From assembly GCA_003533095.1 (NCBI GenBank), contig DOEL01000070.1, positions 1 to 5,416 on the forward strand: 5,416 nt of DNA, in the 5' to 3' direction. Origin of the DNA: Methylophilaceae bacterium (GTDB taxonomy: Bacteria > Pseudomonadota > Gammaproteobacteria > Burkholderiales > Methylophilaceae). The notes beneath the pieces are model-generated. The model was not told the DNA's origin. It saw only the letters and a program-made list of their open reading frames with translations, and made no database searches. The position numbers and the translations under genes were made by a program. How positions within the stretch are numbered: the first letter of the stretch is position 1; each line of letters opens with the position of its first letter. Below, one piece after another: positions 1 through 5,416 of this stretch.

Positions 1-692
1 AGGAAATCTTCAATGACACCTTTAAGATCTGCAAAGCTTACTTGTTGATCAACCCACAATCCTTCAACTTGATGAAACATCGGCGAATGTGTTGCATCCG
101 AATCAACGCGGTAAACGCGCCCTGGTGAAATAATTTTGAGTGGTGGTTTATTTTTTTCTAAATGACGAATTTGTACAGGAGACGTATGCGTTCTCAATAC
201 ATAAGACTCATCAATATAAAATGTGTCATGCATCGCACGCGCGGGATGTGACTCTGGAATATTAAGTGCTGTGAAATTATAAAAATCAGATTCAATTTGC
301 GGGCCTTGTGCGACAGAAAAACCAATGGAATGAAAAAGCGATTCGATACGATGAAGCGTTTGTGTGACTGGATGCAAACTGCCTTGATCTTCTTTTCTTG
401 AAGGTAGCGTTACATCTAATGATTCTTCTGCAAGCTGTTTTGCTTGTGCGGCATTTAAAATAGCCTCTCGTTTTTTTTCTAAAGCTTCTTCAACGCCCTG
501 CTTAACAAGATTAATCTCAGCACCTACCTTAGGTCTCTCCTCGGCAGATAATTTACCGAGTGATTTAAGTGCTTCTGTTAAGACGCCACTTTTACCTAAA
601 TATTTAGCTTTCGCCTGATCAAGATCAGTCAGCGTTTGGCACTGATCAAAATCTTCCCTAGCTTCTTTTAAGGTGTGTTCGAGATTATTCAT
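1..692 (-). CDS. pheS: Phenylalanyl-tRNA synthetase alpha subunit, partial (C-terminus beyond window)
   Basis: Catalytic subunit of the cytoplasmic alpha2beta2 enzyme that charges tRNA-Phe with phenylalanine using ATP. My own translation from ATG 692-690 gives 230 residues before the window edge; the family is usually about 330-340, so roughly the last third is missing. Residues 1-90 look like the charged, helical N-terminal tRNA-binding arm ([18 protein letters not shown] at 31-48). The class II catalytic domain follows, with [11 protein letters not shown] at 149-159, [10 protein letters not shown] at 167-176, motif-2 GRVYR at 191-195 and FHQVEG at 206-211. The start is firm: an in-frame TAG lies 2 codons upstream (698-696) and [11 protein letters not shown] is a typical N-terminus. 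The start has no convincing Shine-Dalgarno sequence and follows an intrinsic terminator by 16 bases, so expression should depend on readthrough from rplT. pheT is expected next. Confidence 0.97.
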   Translation of the reverse strand, partial: MNNLEHTLKEAREDFDQCQTLTDLDQAKAKYLGKSGVLTEALKSLGKLSAEERPKVGAEINLVKQGVEEALEKKREAILNAAQAKQLAEESLDVTLPSRKEDQGSLHPVTQTLHRIESLFHSIGFSVAQGPQIESDFYNFTALNIPESHPARAMHDTFYIDESYVLRTHTSPVQIRHLEKNKPPLKIISPGRVYRVDSDATHSPMFHQVEGLWVDQQVSFADLKGVIEDF

Positions 693-708
693 TGACTATC
701 ATTTTAAT

Positions 709-737
709 AAAAAAAAGGAGGCTAGAAGCCTCCTTTT
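709..737 (-). terminator. Intrinsic terminator/attenuator between rplT and pheS
   Basis: Seen directly: an 11-bp perfect inverted repeat (arms 713-723 and 727-737, 3-base loop) with stem AAAAGGAGGCT / AGCCTCCTTTT. On the minus strand it is followed by eight uninterrupted T (716-709, shared with the stem base). It begins 15 bases after the rplT stop and the T-run ends 16 bases before the pheS ATG. The orientation fits termination of the thrS-rplT transcript; on the plus strand only four T follow before A-rich sequence, so it is mainly one-directional. Because pheS has no room for its own promoter after the hairpin, I infer partial termination, which would set the ratio of ribosomal-protein to pheS(T) mRNA. 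There is no Phe-rich leader peptide of the E. coli pheM kind. Confidence 0.88.
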
Positions 738-752
738 AAAAATTAATAATTT

Positions 753-1115
753 TTATGCTGCTCCTGAACCAGATTTAGCAATTTCAACAAACTTAGCAAA
801 AGCTGCTTTATCGAACACTGCCATATCTGCTAAAACCTTACGATCCACCTCAATAGAAGCTTTCTTCAGGCCATTCATGAAACGACTATATGTAAGACCA
901 CATTCACGGGCTGCTGCGTTAATACGTGCAATCCATAATGATCTAAATTGACGTTTTTTCTGACGACGGTCACGGTATGCGTACTGACCTGCCTTCATCA
1001 CTGCTTGTTTAGCTATACGGTATACGTTTTTACGACGTCCGCGATAACCTTTAGCAAGCGCTAAAACTTTTTTATGTTTTGCTCTGGCGGTGACACCACG
1101 TTTTACTCTAGGCAT
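753..1115 (-). CDS. rplT: 50S ribosomal protein L20
   Basis: Ribosomal protein L20 binds 23S rRNA early in large-subunit assembly and in several bacteria also represses its own operon. The 120-aa product is close to the usual 117-119. The start [16 protein letters not shown] and the block [20 protein letters not shown] (residues 47-66) are textbook L20: a highly basic extended N-terminal tail followed by the globular domain with [22 protein letters not shown]. The C-terminus ends in a short Ser/Gly/Ala tail. A good ribosome binding site (AAGGAGA) sits just upstream and overlaps the rpmI stop; the two genes are separated by 10 bases. The gene is followed directly by the terminator at 709-737. 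Confidence 0.98.
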   Translation of the reverse strand: MPRVKRGVTARAKHKKVLALAKGYRGRRKNVYRIAKQAVMKAGQYAYRDRRQKKRQFRSLWIARINAAARECGLTYSRFMNGLKKASIEVDRKVLADMAVFDKAAFAKFVEIAKSGSGAA

Positions 1116-1120
1116 ATTGT

Positions 1121-1128
1121 TCTCCTTA
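1121..1128 (-). promoter_or_regulatory. rplT ribosome binding site overlapping the rpmI stop codon
   Basis: On the minus strand TAAGGAGA combines the rpmI stop codon TAA (1128-1126) with the Shine-Dalgarno AAGGAGA. Five bases separate it from the rplT ATG at 1115. A ribosome finishing rpmI therefore lies on the rplT ribosome binding site, which suggests translational coupling of L35 and L20, as known in E. coli. The sequence overlap is seen; the coupling is inferred. Confidence 0.7.
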
Positions 1129-1323
1129 TTGAGTAGGCATCATCGCGCGGACGCGTTTGATATCGGTTGCTGAAATGAGGACAGTGCCTCTGAGATTACG
1201 TTTTTGTTTCGTCGTTTTTTTGGTCAAGATATGACGTAAATGAGAACGCGTTCTCTTTACCATACCACTTCCTAAAAACTTGAAGCGCTTTTTCGCGCCA
1301 CTTTTTGTTTTCATTTTTGGCAT
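1126..1323 (-). CDS. rpmI: 50S ribosomal protein L35
   Basis: Small basic protein of the large ribosomal subunit. The 65-aa length equals that of E. coli L35. The sequence [20 protein letters not shown] at 1-20 is the family signature, followed by basic blocks [21 protein letters not shown] and the conserved C-terminal segment [10 protein letters not shown]. The ATG at 1323-1321 has a strong ribosome binding site, AAAGGAGAT (1336-1328), 4 bases upstream. It lies between infC (52-base gap) and rplT (10-base gap), the standard order. In enterobacteria this gene is the point where L20 represses the downstream cistrons. Confidence 0.98.
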   Translation of the reverse strand: MPKMKTKSGAKKRFKFLGSGMVKRTRSHLRHILTKKTTKQKRNLRGTVLISATDIKRVRAMMPTQ

Positions 1324-1350
1324 TTTGATCTCCTTTAGAGTATTAAGAGT

Positions 1351-1371
1351 GCTTAGGCATGCCGTTTAAGC
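1351..1371 (-). promoter_or_regulatory. Small hairpin in infC-rpmI gap, possible L20 control element
   Basis: Starting 4 bases after the infC stop, the minus strand can form a 5-bp outer stem (GCTTA 1371-1367 with TAAGC 1355-1351). Inside it are a 3-base bulge and the palindrome GGCATGCC, which can close as GG/CC over a 4-base loop. It lies 27 bases before the rpmI start and does not cover the ribosome binding site. L20 autorepression acts on rpmI in E. coli, and on the operon leader in Bacillus, through folded mRNA, so the position is suggestive. The stem is short, and similarity to a known L20 site has not been shown. Confidence 0.25.
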
Positions 1372-1375
1372 CGTA

Positions 1376-1930
1376 TCACTCAGAAACTTTTGCTTCCATG
1401 GTTTTTGCTTTAGCCTTTTTTTGTGGGGCTAAAACCATCACCATTTGTCGACCCTCCATTTTTGGAAATTGTTCGACGACTGCATATTCCATTAAATCTT
1501 GTTCAACACGTTTTAGAATCGCTAAACCGTATTCTTGATGCGTAATTTCTCGACCTCTAAAGCGCAAGGTAATTTTTGCCTTGTCGCCATCTGAAAGGAA
1601 CCCGATGAGATTTCGAATTTTGATGTTGTAATCACCATCATCTGTTCCCGGTCTAAACTTCACTTCTTTAATCTTGACCTGCTTTTGTTTTAAGCGGGTT
1701 TCGTGTTGCTTCTTACTTTCTGCATATTTAAACTTACCGTAATCGAGCAATCGACATACGGGGGGTAAGGCTTGTGGAGCAATTTCCACCAGATCTATAT
1801 CTATCTCTTCTGCTTTTGCAAATGCCTCAGCTAATGTCACTATGCCAAGCGCTTCGCCGTTTACGCCAATCAATCGAATTTCTGGAGCTGTAATATCCCC
1901 GTTAATTCTGACTTCTTTTTCTTGAGCGAT
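1376..1930 (-). CDS. infC: Translation initiation factor IF-3, ATC start
   Basis: IF3 binds the 30S subunit, prevents premature 50S joining and checks start-codon pairing. Taking ATC 1930-1928 as start gives 184 aa (E. coli 180). The N-domain begins [13 protein letters not shown], then [15 protein letters not shown]. The linker region carries [14 protein letters not shown] (56-69) and [11 protein letters not shown] (91-101). The C-domain carries [10 protein letters not shown] (119-128) and [11 protein letters not shown] (159-169), then a Lys/Ala-rich tail of about 15 residues. The ATC is chosen because AGGGGA lies 6 bases upstream and the RINGDI motif is essential to the family. Starting at TTG 1873 would give 165 aa and remove that motif. 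No ATG, GTG or TTG occurs in frame upstream of RINGDI; an ATT at 1948-1946 exists but has no ribosome binding site. thrS ends 46 bases upstream. Non-standard infC starts let IF3 repress its own synthesis in E. coli, and the same is inferred here. Confidence 0.93.
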   Translation of the reverse strand: MAQEKEVRINGDITAPEIRLIGVNGEALGIVTLAEAFAKAEEIDIDLVEIAPQALPPVCRLLDYGKFKYAESKKQHETRLKQKQVKIKEVKFRPGTDDGDYNIKIRNLIGFLSDGDKAKITLRFRGREITHQEYGLAILKRVEQDLMEYAVVEQFPKMEGRQMVMVLAPQKKAKAKTMEAKVSE

Positions 1931-1936
1931 AACAAA

Positions 1937-1942
1937 TCCCCT
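1937..1942 (-). promoter_or_regulatory. infC ribosome binding site that decides the ATC start
   Basis: The minus strand reads AGGGGA, then a 6-base spacer TTTGTT, then ATC. This is the only purine-rich Shine-Dalgarno candidate in the thrS-infC gap. Its spacing fits initiation at ATC 1930-1928 and not at the internal TTG at 1873, which is 63 bases away. Confidence 0.75.
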
Positions 1943-1976
1943 GTAAATATAAAAGAAAAACCGCGCTACCTTGTGG

Positions 1977-3884
1977 CTAAACTTTAGTTTGAACTTCCTG
2001 ATTTAGTCGATCAATCAATGACTTAATCGACATAGATCCTAAGTCTTCGCCTTTTCGGGTTCGCACGGCAACTTGCCCAGCTTCCATTTCCTTTTCTCCT
2101 ACAATTAAGAGATAAGGAACCTTTTGTAAGCTATGTTCGCGTATTTTATAGGTTATTTTCTCATTTCTCAAGTCAGAATCGCATCGGATGTGGTTTTTCT
2201 TGAGTTCACCCATGACTTTTGAGGCATAGTCTGCATGTGCATCGGCAATATTGAGGATAACCGCTTGTGTTGGGGCAAGCCAAAGGGGCATGGCACCCGA
2301 ATAATGCTCAATCAAGATCCCAATAAAACGCTCCATAGAGCCTACAATAGCTCGATGAAGCATCACAGGATGCTTGCGGCTGTTGTCTTCTGTGACATAT
2401 TCAGCTCCGAGACGCTCAGGTAAGTTAAAATCGAGCTGGATCGTACCGCACTGCCAAAGACGGCTTAAGCTATCTTTTAGGGTAAATTCGATCTTAGGGC
2501 CATAAAAAGCCCCTTCCCCAGGCTGAAGGTCAAATTCAAGCTTATTTTCGACTAAAGCAGCTTTAAGCGCTGCCTCCGCTTTATCCCAAGTTTCATCGGA
2601 GCCCACACGTTTTTCAGGGCGAGTGGATAATTTCACTAAAACATCCTTAAATCCAAAGTCTTGATAGGCTTTAAAGAGCATCACAATGAATTGAGCTACT
2701 TCATCCTTAATTTGTTCTTCCGTACAAAAAATATGGGCATCGTCTTGGGTAAATCCTCGAACGCGCATTAAACCATGAAGGGATCCTGAGGGCTCGTTGC
2801 GGTGACATGAACCAAATTCGGCAAGTCTTAAAGGTAATTCACGGTAACTATGAAGAGCGTTATTAAAGATTTGAATATGACCAGGGCAATTCATAGGCTT
2901 CACTGCATAATCCCTATTTTCAGATGAAGTCGTAAACATGTTGTCCCGATAATTTTGCCAATGTCCAGATTTTTCCCACAACGTCTTATCCATCACTGTA
3001 GGGGTTTTAACTTCTTGATACCCAAAATCTAAGAACATCTTGCGCATATAATGTTCGACTTCTTGCCAAATCGACCATCCCTTAGGATGCCAAAAAACCA
3101 TACCAGGTGCTTCATCTTGCATGTGGAATAAATCGAGCTGCTTACCTAATTTACGATGATCTCTTTTTTCAGCTTCCTCTAACATAAAGAGATAATTTTG
3201 TAAGTCTTCTTTATTCGTCCAGGCGGTGCCGTAAATTCTTTGCAGCATTTCATTGTTCGAATCGCCACGCCAGTATGCGCCAGCTACTTTCATTAATTTA
3301 AATACTTTTAATTTACCCGTCGATGGTACATGAGGGCCTCGACAAAGATCGGTGAATTCACCCTCAGAATATAAAGAAACTTCTTGATCTGCAGGAATAG
3401 ATTCAATAATTTCAGCCTTGTAATTTTCTTTGATGGATTTGAAATATTTGACTGCGTCATTACGTGGTAATACTTTTCTCGTAATTGGTAAATCGCGATT
3501 AGCAATTTCCGTCATCTTCTTTTCAATTTTTTCTAAATCTTCTGGTGTGAAAGGTCGTGTATAAGAAAAGTCATAATAAAAACCATGTTCAATCACAGGA
3601 CCAATTGTCACTTGTGCATCTGGAAATAATTCTTTAACAGCGTATGCCAAAAGATGAGCTGTTGAATGACGAATGACTTCAAGCCCTTCAGGATTTTTGT
3701 CAGTGATGATTGCAACATCACTATCTTCACGAATAAGAAATGAAAGATCCACAAGCTGATCGTTTACTCGACCTGCAAGTGCTGCACGCGCTAATCCTGC
3801 ACCAATATTTTGTGCAATTTCAGCAACAGTGATATCACTTTCAAATTGTCGCTTGGATCCGTCTGGTAATCTTATTTCAGGCAT
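1977..3884 (-). CDS. thrS: Threonyl-tRNA synthetase
   Basis: Cytoplasmic class II synthetase that charges tRNA-Thr and hydrolyses mischarged Ser-tRNA-Thr. The 635-aa product is full length (E. coli 642). In order: TGS domain (about 1-62); editing domain with HSTAH (73-77) and CRGPH (181-185), matching the catalytic His/Cys residues; catalytic core (about 250-530); anticodon-binding domain (about 537-635). Zinc ligands are C333 in NCPGH, H384 in DDAHIFC and H510 in MLHRAIVGS. Motif 2 is [18 protein letters not shown] starting at 360, and motif 3 is [14 protein letters not shown]. All key residues are present, so it should be active in both synthesis and editing. The ATG at 3884-3882 gives the canonical N-terminus [10 protein letters not shown], but no strong ribosome binding site precedes it. 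It is the first protein gene of the thrS-infC-rpmI-rplT-pheS operon. Confidence 0.98.
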   Translation of the reverse strand: MPEIRLPDGSKRQFESDITVAEIAQNIGAGLARAALAGRVNDQLVDLSFLIREDSDVAIITDKNPEGLEVIRHSTAHLLAYAVKELFPDAQVTIGPVIEHGFYYDFSYTRPFTPEDLEKIEKKMTEIANRDLPITRKVLPRNDAVKYFKSIKENYKAEIIESIPADQEVSLYSEGEFTDLCRGPHVPSTGKLKVFKLMKVAGAYWRGDSNNEMLQRIYGTAWTNKEDLQNYLFMLEEAEKRDHRKLGKQLDLFHMQDEAPGMVFWHPKGWSIWQEVEHYMRKMFLDFGYQEVKTPTVMDKTLWEKSGHWQNYRDNMFTTSSENRDYAVKPMNCPGHIQIFNNALHSYRELPLRLAEFGSCHRNEPSGSLHGLMRVRGFTQDDAHIFCTEEQIKDEVAQFIVMLFKAYQDFGFKDVLVKLSTRPEKRVGSDETWDKAEAALKAALVENKLEFDLQPGEGAFYGPKIEFTLKDSLSRLWQCGTIQLDFNLPERLGAEYVTEDNSRKHPVMLHRAIVGSMERFIGILIEHYSGAMPLWLAPTQAVILNIADAHADYASKVMGELKKNHIRCDSDLRNEKITYKIREHSLQKVPYLLIVGEKEMEAGQVAVRTRKGEDLGSMSIKSLIDRLNQEVQTKV

Positions 3885-3965
3885 AGTTGAATCAAGTTAT
3901 TAAGAATTGCATCATTTTATAAGCTTTTGTCTATTCTTGATAGCTTGGGCCATGAGGCAAAAAAT
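3885..3965 (-). promoter_or_regulatory. thrS leader between tRNA-Val and thrS
   Basis: These 81 bases separate the tRNA CCA end from the thrS ATG. On the minus strand they hold a T6 run right after the tRNA and an AT-rich TATAAAAT (3921-3914) that could be a -10 box, although no good -35 lies 16-18 bases upstream. They also hold a 7-codon ORF reading MMQFLIT (3915-3892). The segment ATCAAGAAT (3941-3933) can pair either with ATTCTT (3907-3902) or with CTTGAT (3896-3891), 6 bp each. No intrinsic terminator and no clear tRNA-Thr anticodon-arm mimic of the E. coli thrS operator type was seen. The thrS operon may be driven from here, from the tRNA promoter, or from both. Confidence 0.3.
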
Positions 3966-4042
3966 TGGTAGGCGCGATTGGACTCGAACCAACGACCCCC
4001 ACCATGTCAAGGTGGTGCTCTAACCAGCTGAGCTACGCGCCT
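3966..4042 (-). tRNA. tRNA-Val (anticodon GAC)
   Basis: A complete 77-nt cloverleaf can be folded by hand: acceptor AGGCGCG/CGCGCCT, discriminator A and encoded CCA; D stem GCTC/GAGC with a 9-nt GG-containing loop; anticodon stem CCACC/GGTGG around the 7-nt loop TTGACAT; 5-nt variable region; T stem GTTGG/CCAAT (one G-U pair) with loop TTCGAGT. The anticodon GAC (34-36 of the mature tRNA) reads GUC and GUU, so it carries valine. The anticodon region is the same as I remember for E. coli tRNA-Val(GAC). It lies alone between the SDR-fold gene and thrS, with a probable promoter of its own just upstream. It could form the 5' part of the thrS operon transcript and be released by RNase P and RNase E-type cleavage. 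Confidence 0.98.
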
Positions 4043-4061
4043 AAAGAATTTAGGACTCTGG

Positions 4062-4090
4062 ATTCTATCCTATTGAAGAACCCTAATCAA
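4062..4090 (-). promoter_or_regulatory. Probable sigma-70 promoter for tRNA-Val (and perhaps thrS operon)
   Basis: On the minus strand TTGATT (4090-4085; 4 of 6 match TTGACA) is followed after exactly 17 bases by TAGAAT (4067-4062; 5 of 6 match TATAAT). A start about 7 bases downstream (near 4055) would leave roughly a 13-base leader before the tRNA 5' end. The -35 box overlaps the last codons and stop of the upstream SDR gene. The bases after the -10 (CCAGAG) are fairly G/C-rich, as at stable-RNA promoters subject to stringent control. This is pattern matching only. Confidence 0.5.
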
Positions 4091-4931
4091 TCATCGCTGC
4101 GTACCCATATGTGAAATCGGGATACTTCAGTGAAAATCCAGTTTGGTCTAATAGCACAGATTGCAATTGCTTTCCGCCTTCCACGATCGGGACTTCAATC
4201 GTATCTGTACTTAATTGAAGTCGCTTTCGAATCCACCTTAATACGTCATATTGTTTTGTAGGCACCCCGTCTGTGACAAGATAAAGTGGCTCGAGTGATT
4301 CTTTCATCGCAATCTTCTTCATCAGAAAAACAATAAAGCGCGCAGCGTCTTCTTCATGAATTCGATTGGACCAATTATTAGTTGCAGGCCAATTACCTGG
4401 ACTACTCTCTGCCAATTGAATCATGCGCATGCGATTAGGGCCATAGATTCCTGATAAACGTAATACCGTTGCTTTCTCTTTTAATTGTCGAGCAATCATT
4501 TCAGCTTCCATTAAAGCCTCGCCCCCATAATCAGAAGGTTCAGCAACATCAAGCTCACTTAAAATCTTTGTCGTTTTTTGTCCATAAACTCTAGTACTTG
4601 AAATAAAGAAAAGATGTTCAAATTGATCAAGCTCTAAAATTGCTTCATAAGTTTTTTTTAAACCAGTCACATAATGATTTTGATAACTTTCAACAGATGG
4701 AGAGTCAGCGGAAACAGCGTAAACAATAATTTCAGGCTTTATGGATTTAATAACATCCATAGCTTCATTTCTTAAAATATCTACTTGATACATCTCAATG
4801 GAGGGCGGAGATTTTTTTAGACTTCGACTAAAACCATAGAATTTAAAAGTATGTAAATCAGCATGTTTGACAATGGAGAAACCTAGCTGACCGCAACCTA
4901 TAATTAAAACTTTAAGCGATTTTATTTCCAA
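4083..4931 (-). CDS. SDR-fold NAD-dependent epimerase/dehydratase-like protein (YeeZ-like)
   Basis: A 282-aa Rossmann-fold protein of the atypical extended SDR group; substrate unknown. Visible features: beta1 KVLIIGCGQLG with the nucleotide-binding GCGQLG at 12-17; VYAVSAD (70-76) at the cofactor edge; SSTRVYG at 111-117; LRLSGIYGP at 158-165 and NRIHEEDAA at 189-197, both typical of YeeZ-like proteins. The classical YxxxK pair is not intact: Tyr135 in PSDYGGEA is followed at +4 by Ala139, so ordinary dehydrogenase chemistry is doubtful. The start is TTG 4931-4929. It is the only usable start, because an in-frame TAA occurs 3 codons upstream and the GxGxxG motif follows within a dozen residues. 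It overlaps the end of the DUF2818 gene by 10 bases and lacks a clear ribosome binding site, which suggests translational coupling. It may also be an unrelated passenger at the end of the nuo operon. Confidence 0.85.
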   Translation of the reverse strand: MEIKSLKVLIIGCGQLGFSIVKHADLHTFKFYGFSRSLKKSPPSIEMYQVDILRNEAMDVIKSIKPEIIVYAVSADSPSVESYQNHYVTGLKKTYEAILELDQFEHLFFISSTRVYGQKTTKILSELDVAEPSDYGGEALMEAEMIARQLKEKATVLRLSGIYGPNRMRMIQLAESSPGNWPATNNWSNRIHEEDAARFIVFLMKKIAMKESLEPLYLVTDGVPTKQYDVLRWIRKRLQLSTDTIEVPIVEGGKQLQSVLLDQTGFSLKYPDFTYGYAAMID

Positions 4932-5209
4932 AGCGTTTTAAAAATAAATCCAGGGAAAGAAAAAACTAAAAACAAAAAGAAAGTCACTGCATAGAATTCC
5001 CAAGCTTGAGGCTGAATATGACCCACAACTTTGAGTTCAGTAAAAAGTGCAATGCCCCCGGTCACAAAATACAAAACAACTATCTCAAGCAAAGCCCAAG
5101 CAAATGGTTTTTTTTGAGATGGGAATTTTTTAATAAAAAGAAAATCATTAAATATCCAAGGCACATTAGCCATGATGATCGTAATAAAAATAAGTATCCA
5201 TTGAGTCAT
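4922..5209 (-). CDS. DUF2818 family small membrane protein downstream of nuoN
   Basis: A 95-aa inner-membrane protein of unknown function. I recognise the DUF2818 pattern, a family I recall next to nuoN in betaproteobacteria. Three hydrophobic segments are visible at about 3-22, 38-58 and 72-90. A basic loop FIKKFPSQKK lies at 25-34, and the conserved-looking motif QAWEFYAVTFFLFLVFSFPG spans 68-87. The ATG at 5209-5207 directly follows the nuoN TAA with no gap, and the end overlaps the next gene by 10 bases, so it is almost certainly co-translated with nuoN. Position and topology suggest a complex I accessory or assembly role, but that is inference; no catalytic residues are apparent. Confidence 0.85.
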   Translation of the reverse strand: MTQWILIFITIIMANVPWIFNDFLFIKKFPSQKKPFAWALLEIVVLYFVTGGIALFTELKVVGHIQPQAWEFYAVTFFLFLVFSFPGFIFKTLWK

Positions 5210-5416
5210 TTAATGAAGACTTAAAGCTACTGCTTGCGTCGTAGCTTCCATAAATGTGTGAGGAATCAAACCAATAATTAGGAGCGCTAACGCATTGGCT
5301 GACAAAATCAACTTCGTATCTATTGACACATCGAATTTGTTTTTTAATTTTGGATCATCAAAATACATCAGCTTTACAATTCTCATGTAATAGAACATAC
5401 CAACTAATGCCATCAT
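5210..5416 (-). CDS. nuoN: NADH-quinone oxidoreductase subunit N, C-terminal fragment
   Basis: Last 68 codons of the antiporter-like membrane subunit NuoN of respiratory complex I, which helps couple NADH oxidation to proton pumping across the inner membrane. The start lies beyond the window; the first codon shown, ATG, is internal (the full protein is normally about 480-500 aa). The visible piece has the family block FYYMRIVKLMYFD (residues 8-20 of the fragment), the end of a penultimate transmembrane helix. A polar loop and the final helix LILSANALALLIIGLIP (36-52) follow, ending VALSLH. Its stop abuts the ATG of the DUF2818 gene. Upstream nuoM and the rest of the nuo operon are expected beyond the edge. 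Confidence 0.93.
   Translation of the reverse strand: MMALVGMFYYMRIVKLMYFDDPKLKNKFDVSIDTKLILSANALALLIIGLIPHTFMEATTQAVALSLH

Noticed and set aside
673..951. Plus-strand open frame of 92 codons across the pheS start, terminator and rplT
   Set aside because: It lies antisense to pheS and rplT, runs through the terminator hairpin and resembles no protein family; it is a shadow frame.
1961..1976. AAGGTAGCGCGG just after thrS (minus strand), faintly like a T-box antiterminator bulge, followed by a T-run
   Set aside because: The match to AGGGUGGNACCGCG is poor. There is no specifier stem or terminator, it lies inside an operon, and T-boxes are not expected in betaproteobacteria.
2235..2423. Plus-strand open frame of 62 codons inside thrS
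   Set aside because: It is antisense to the well-conserved thrS catalytic region, with no ribosome binding site or recognisable protein.
3308..3505. Minus-strand open frame of 65 codons inside thrS in another frame
   Set aside because: It sits wholly within the thrS editing-domain coding sequence; the translation looks random.
3959..3966. T6 run directly after the tRNA-Val CCA end
   Set aside because: No stem directly precedes it other than the tRNA itself, so I did not call it an intrinsic terminator.
4051..4072. Inverted repeat TAGGA/TCCTA after the SDR gene
   Set aside because: It has only 5-bp arms, a 12-base loop and no T-run; it overlaps the likely tRNA promoter and is too weak to call a terminator.
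5006..5224. Plus-strand open frame of 72 codons opposite the DUF2818 gene
   Set aside because: It is a low-complexity, Lys/Asn-rich translation antisense to a recognisable membrane protein.
1..5416. Search for an undescribed system, mobile element, defence genes or repeats
   Set aside because: All bases are accounted for by conserved housekeeping genes and short gaps; no direct-repeat arrays, transposase remnants or foreign-looking codon use were seen.

Overview
This window is ordinary, conserved core chromosome from a low-GC (by eye about 40%) betaproteobacterium. The protein sequences and gene order suggest Methylophilales (the Methylophilaceae / OM43 / Methylopumilus neighbourhood), but that placement is recognition from memory, not a search. 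Every gene I can support lies on the minus strand, so transcription runs from high to low coordinates. No gene-free stretch exceeds about 82 bases. I saw no insertion sequence, CRISPR array, phage gene or other sign of transfer.

Layout in the direction of transcription. (1) 5416-4083 is the end of a respiratory complex I (nuo) operon: the C-terminus of nuoN, then a 95-aa DUF2818-type membrane protein whose ATG directly abuts the nuoN stop, then an SDR-fold protein of the YeeZ-like NAD-epimerase type. The SDR gene overlaps its upstream neighbour by 10 bases and uses a TTG start. (2) 4090-3966 holds a probable sigma-70 promoter embedded in the end of the SDR gene, and a tRNA-Val(GAC) gene with encoded CCA. 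(3) 3884-1 is the classic translation operon thrS-infC-rpmI-rplT-pheS, coding for threonyl-tRNA synthetase, initiation factor IF3, ribosomal proteins L35 and L20, and the alpha subunit of phenylalanyl-tRNA synthetase (cut by the window edge). pheT, and often ihfA, would be expected beyond position 1.

The regulatory details are more interesting than the gene list. infC almost certainly starts at a rare ATC codon (1930-1928) behind a good ribosome binding site. A caller limited to ATG/GTG/TTG would start at TTG 1873 and lose 19 N-terminal residues. A strong intrinsic terminator sits between rplT and pheS only 16 bases before the pheS start, with no room for the Phe-rich leader peptide that controls pheST in E. 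coli. The rplT ribosome binding site overlaps the rpmI stop, and a small hairpin lies in the infC-rpmI gap where L20 feedback acts in other bacteria.

I looked for an undescribed system and did not find one. The least understood genes are the DUF2818 protein and the SDR-fold protein, which appear translationally coupled to nuoN.
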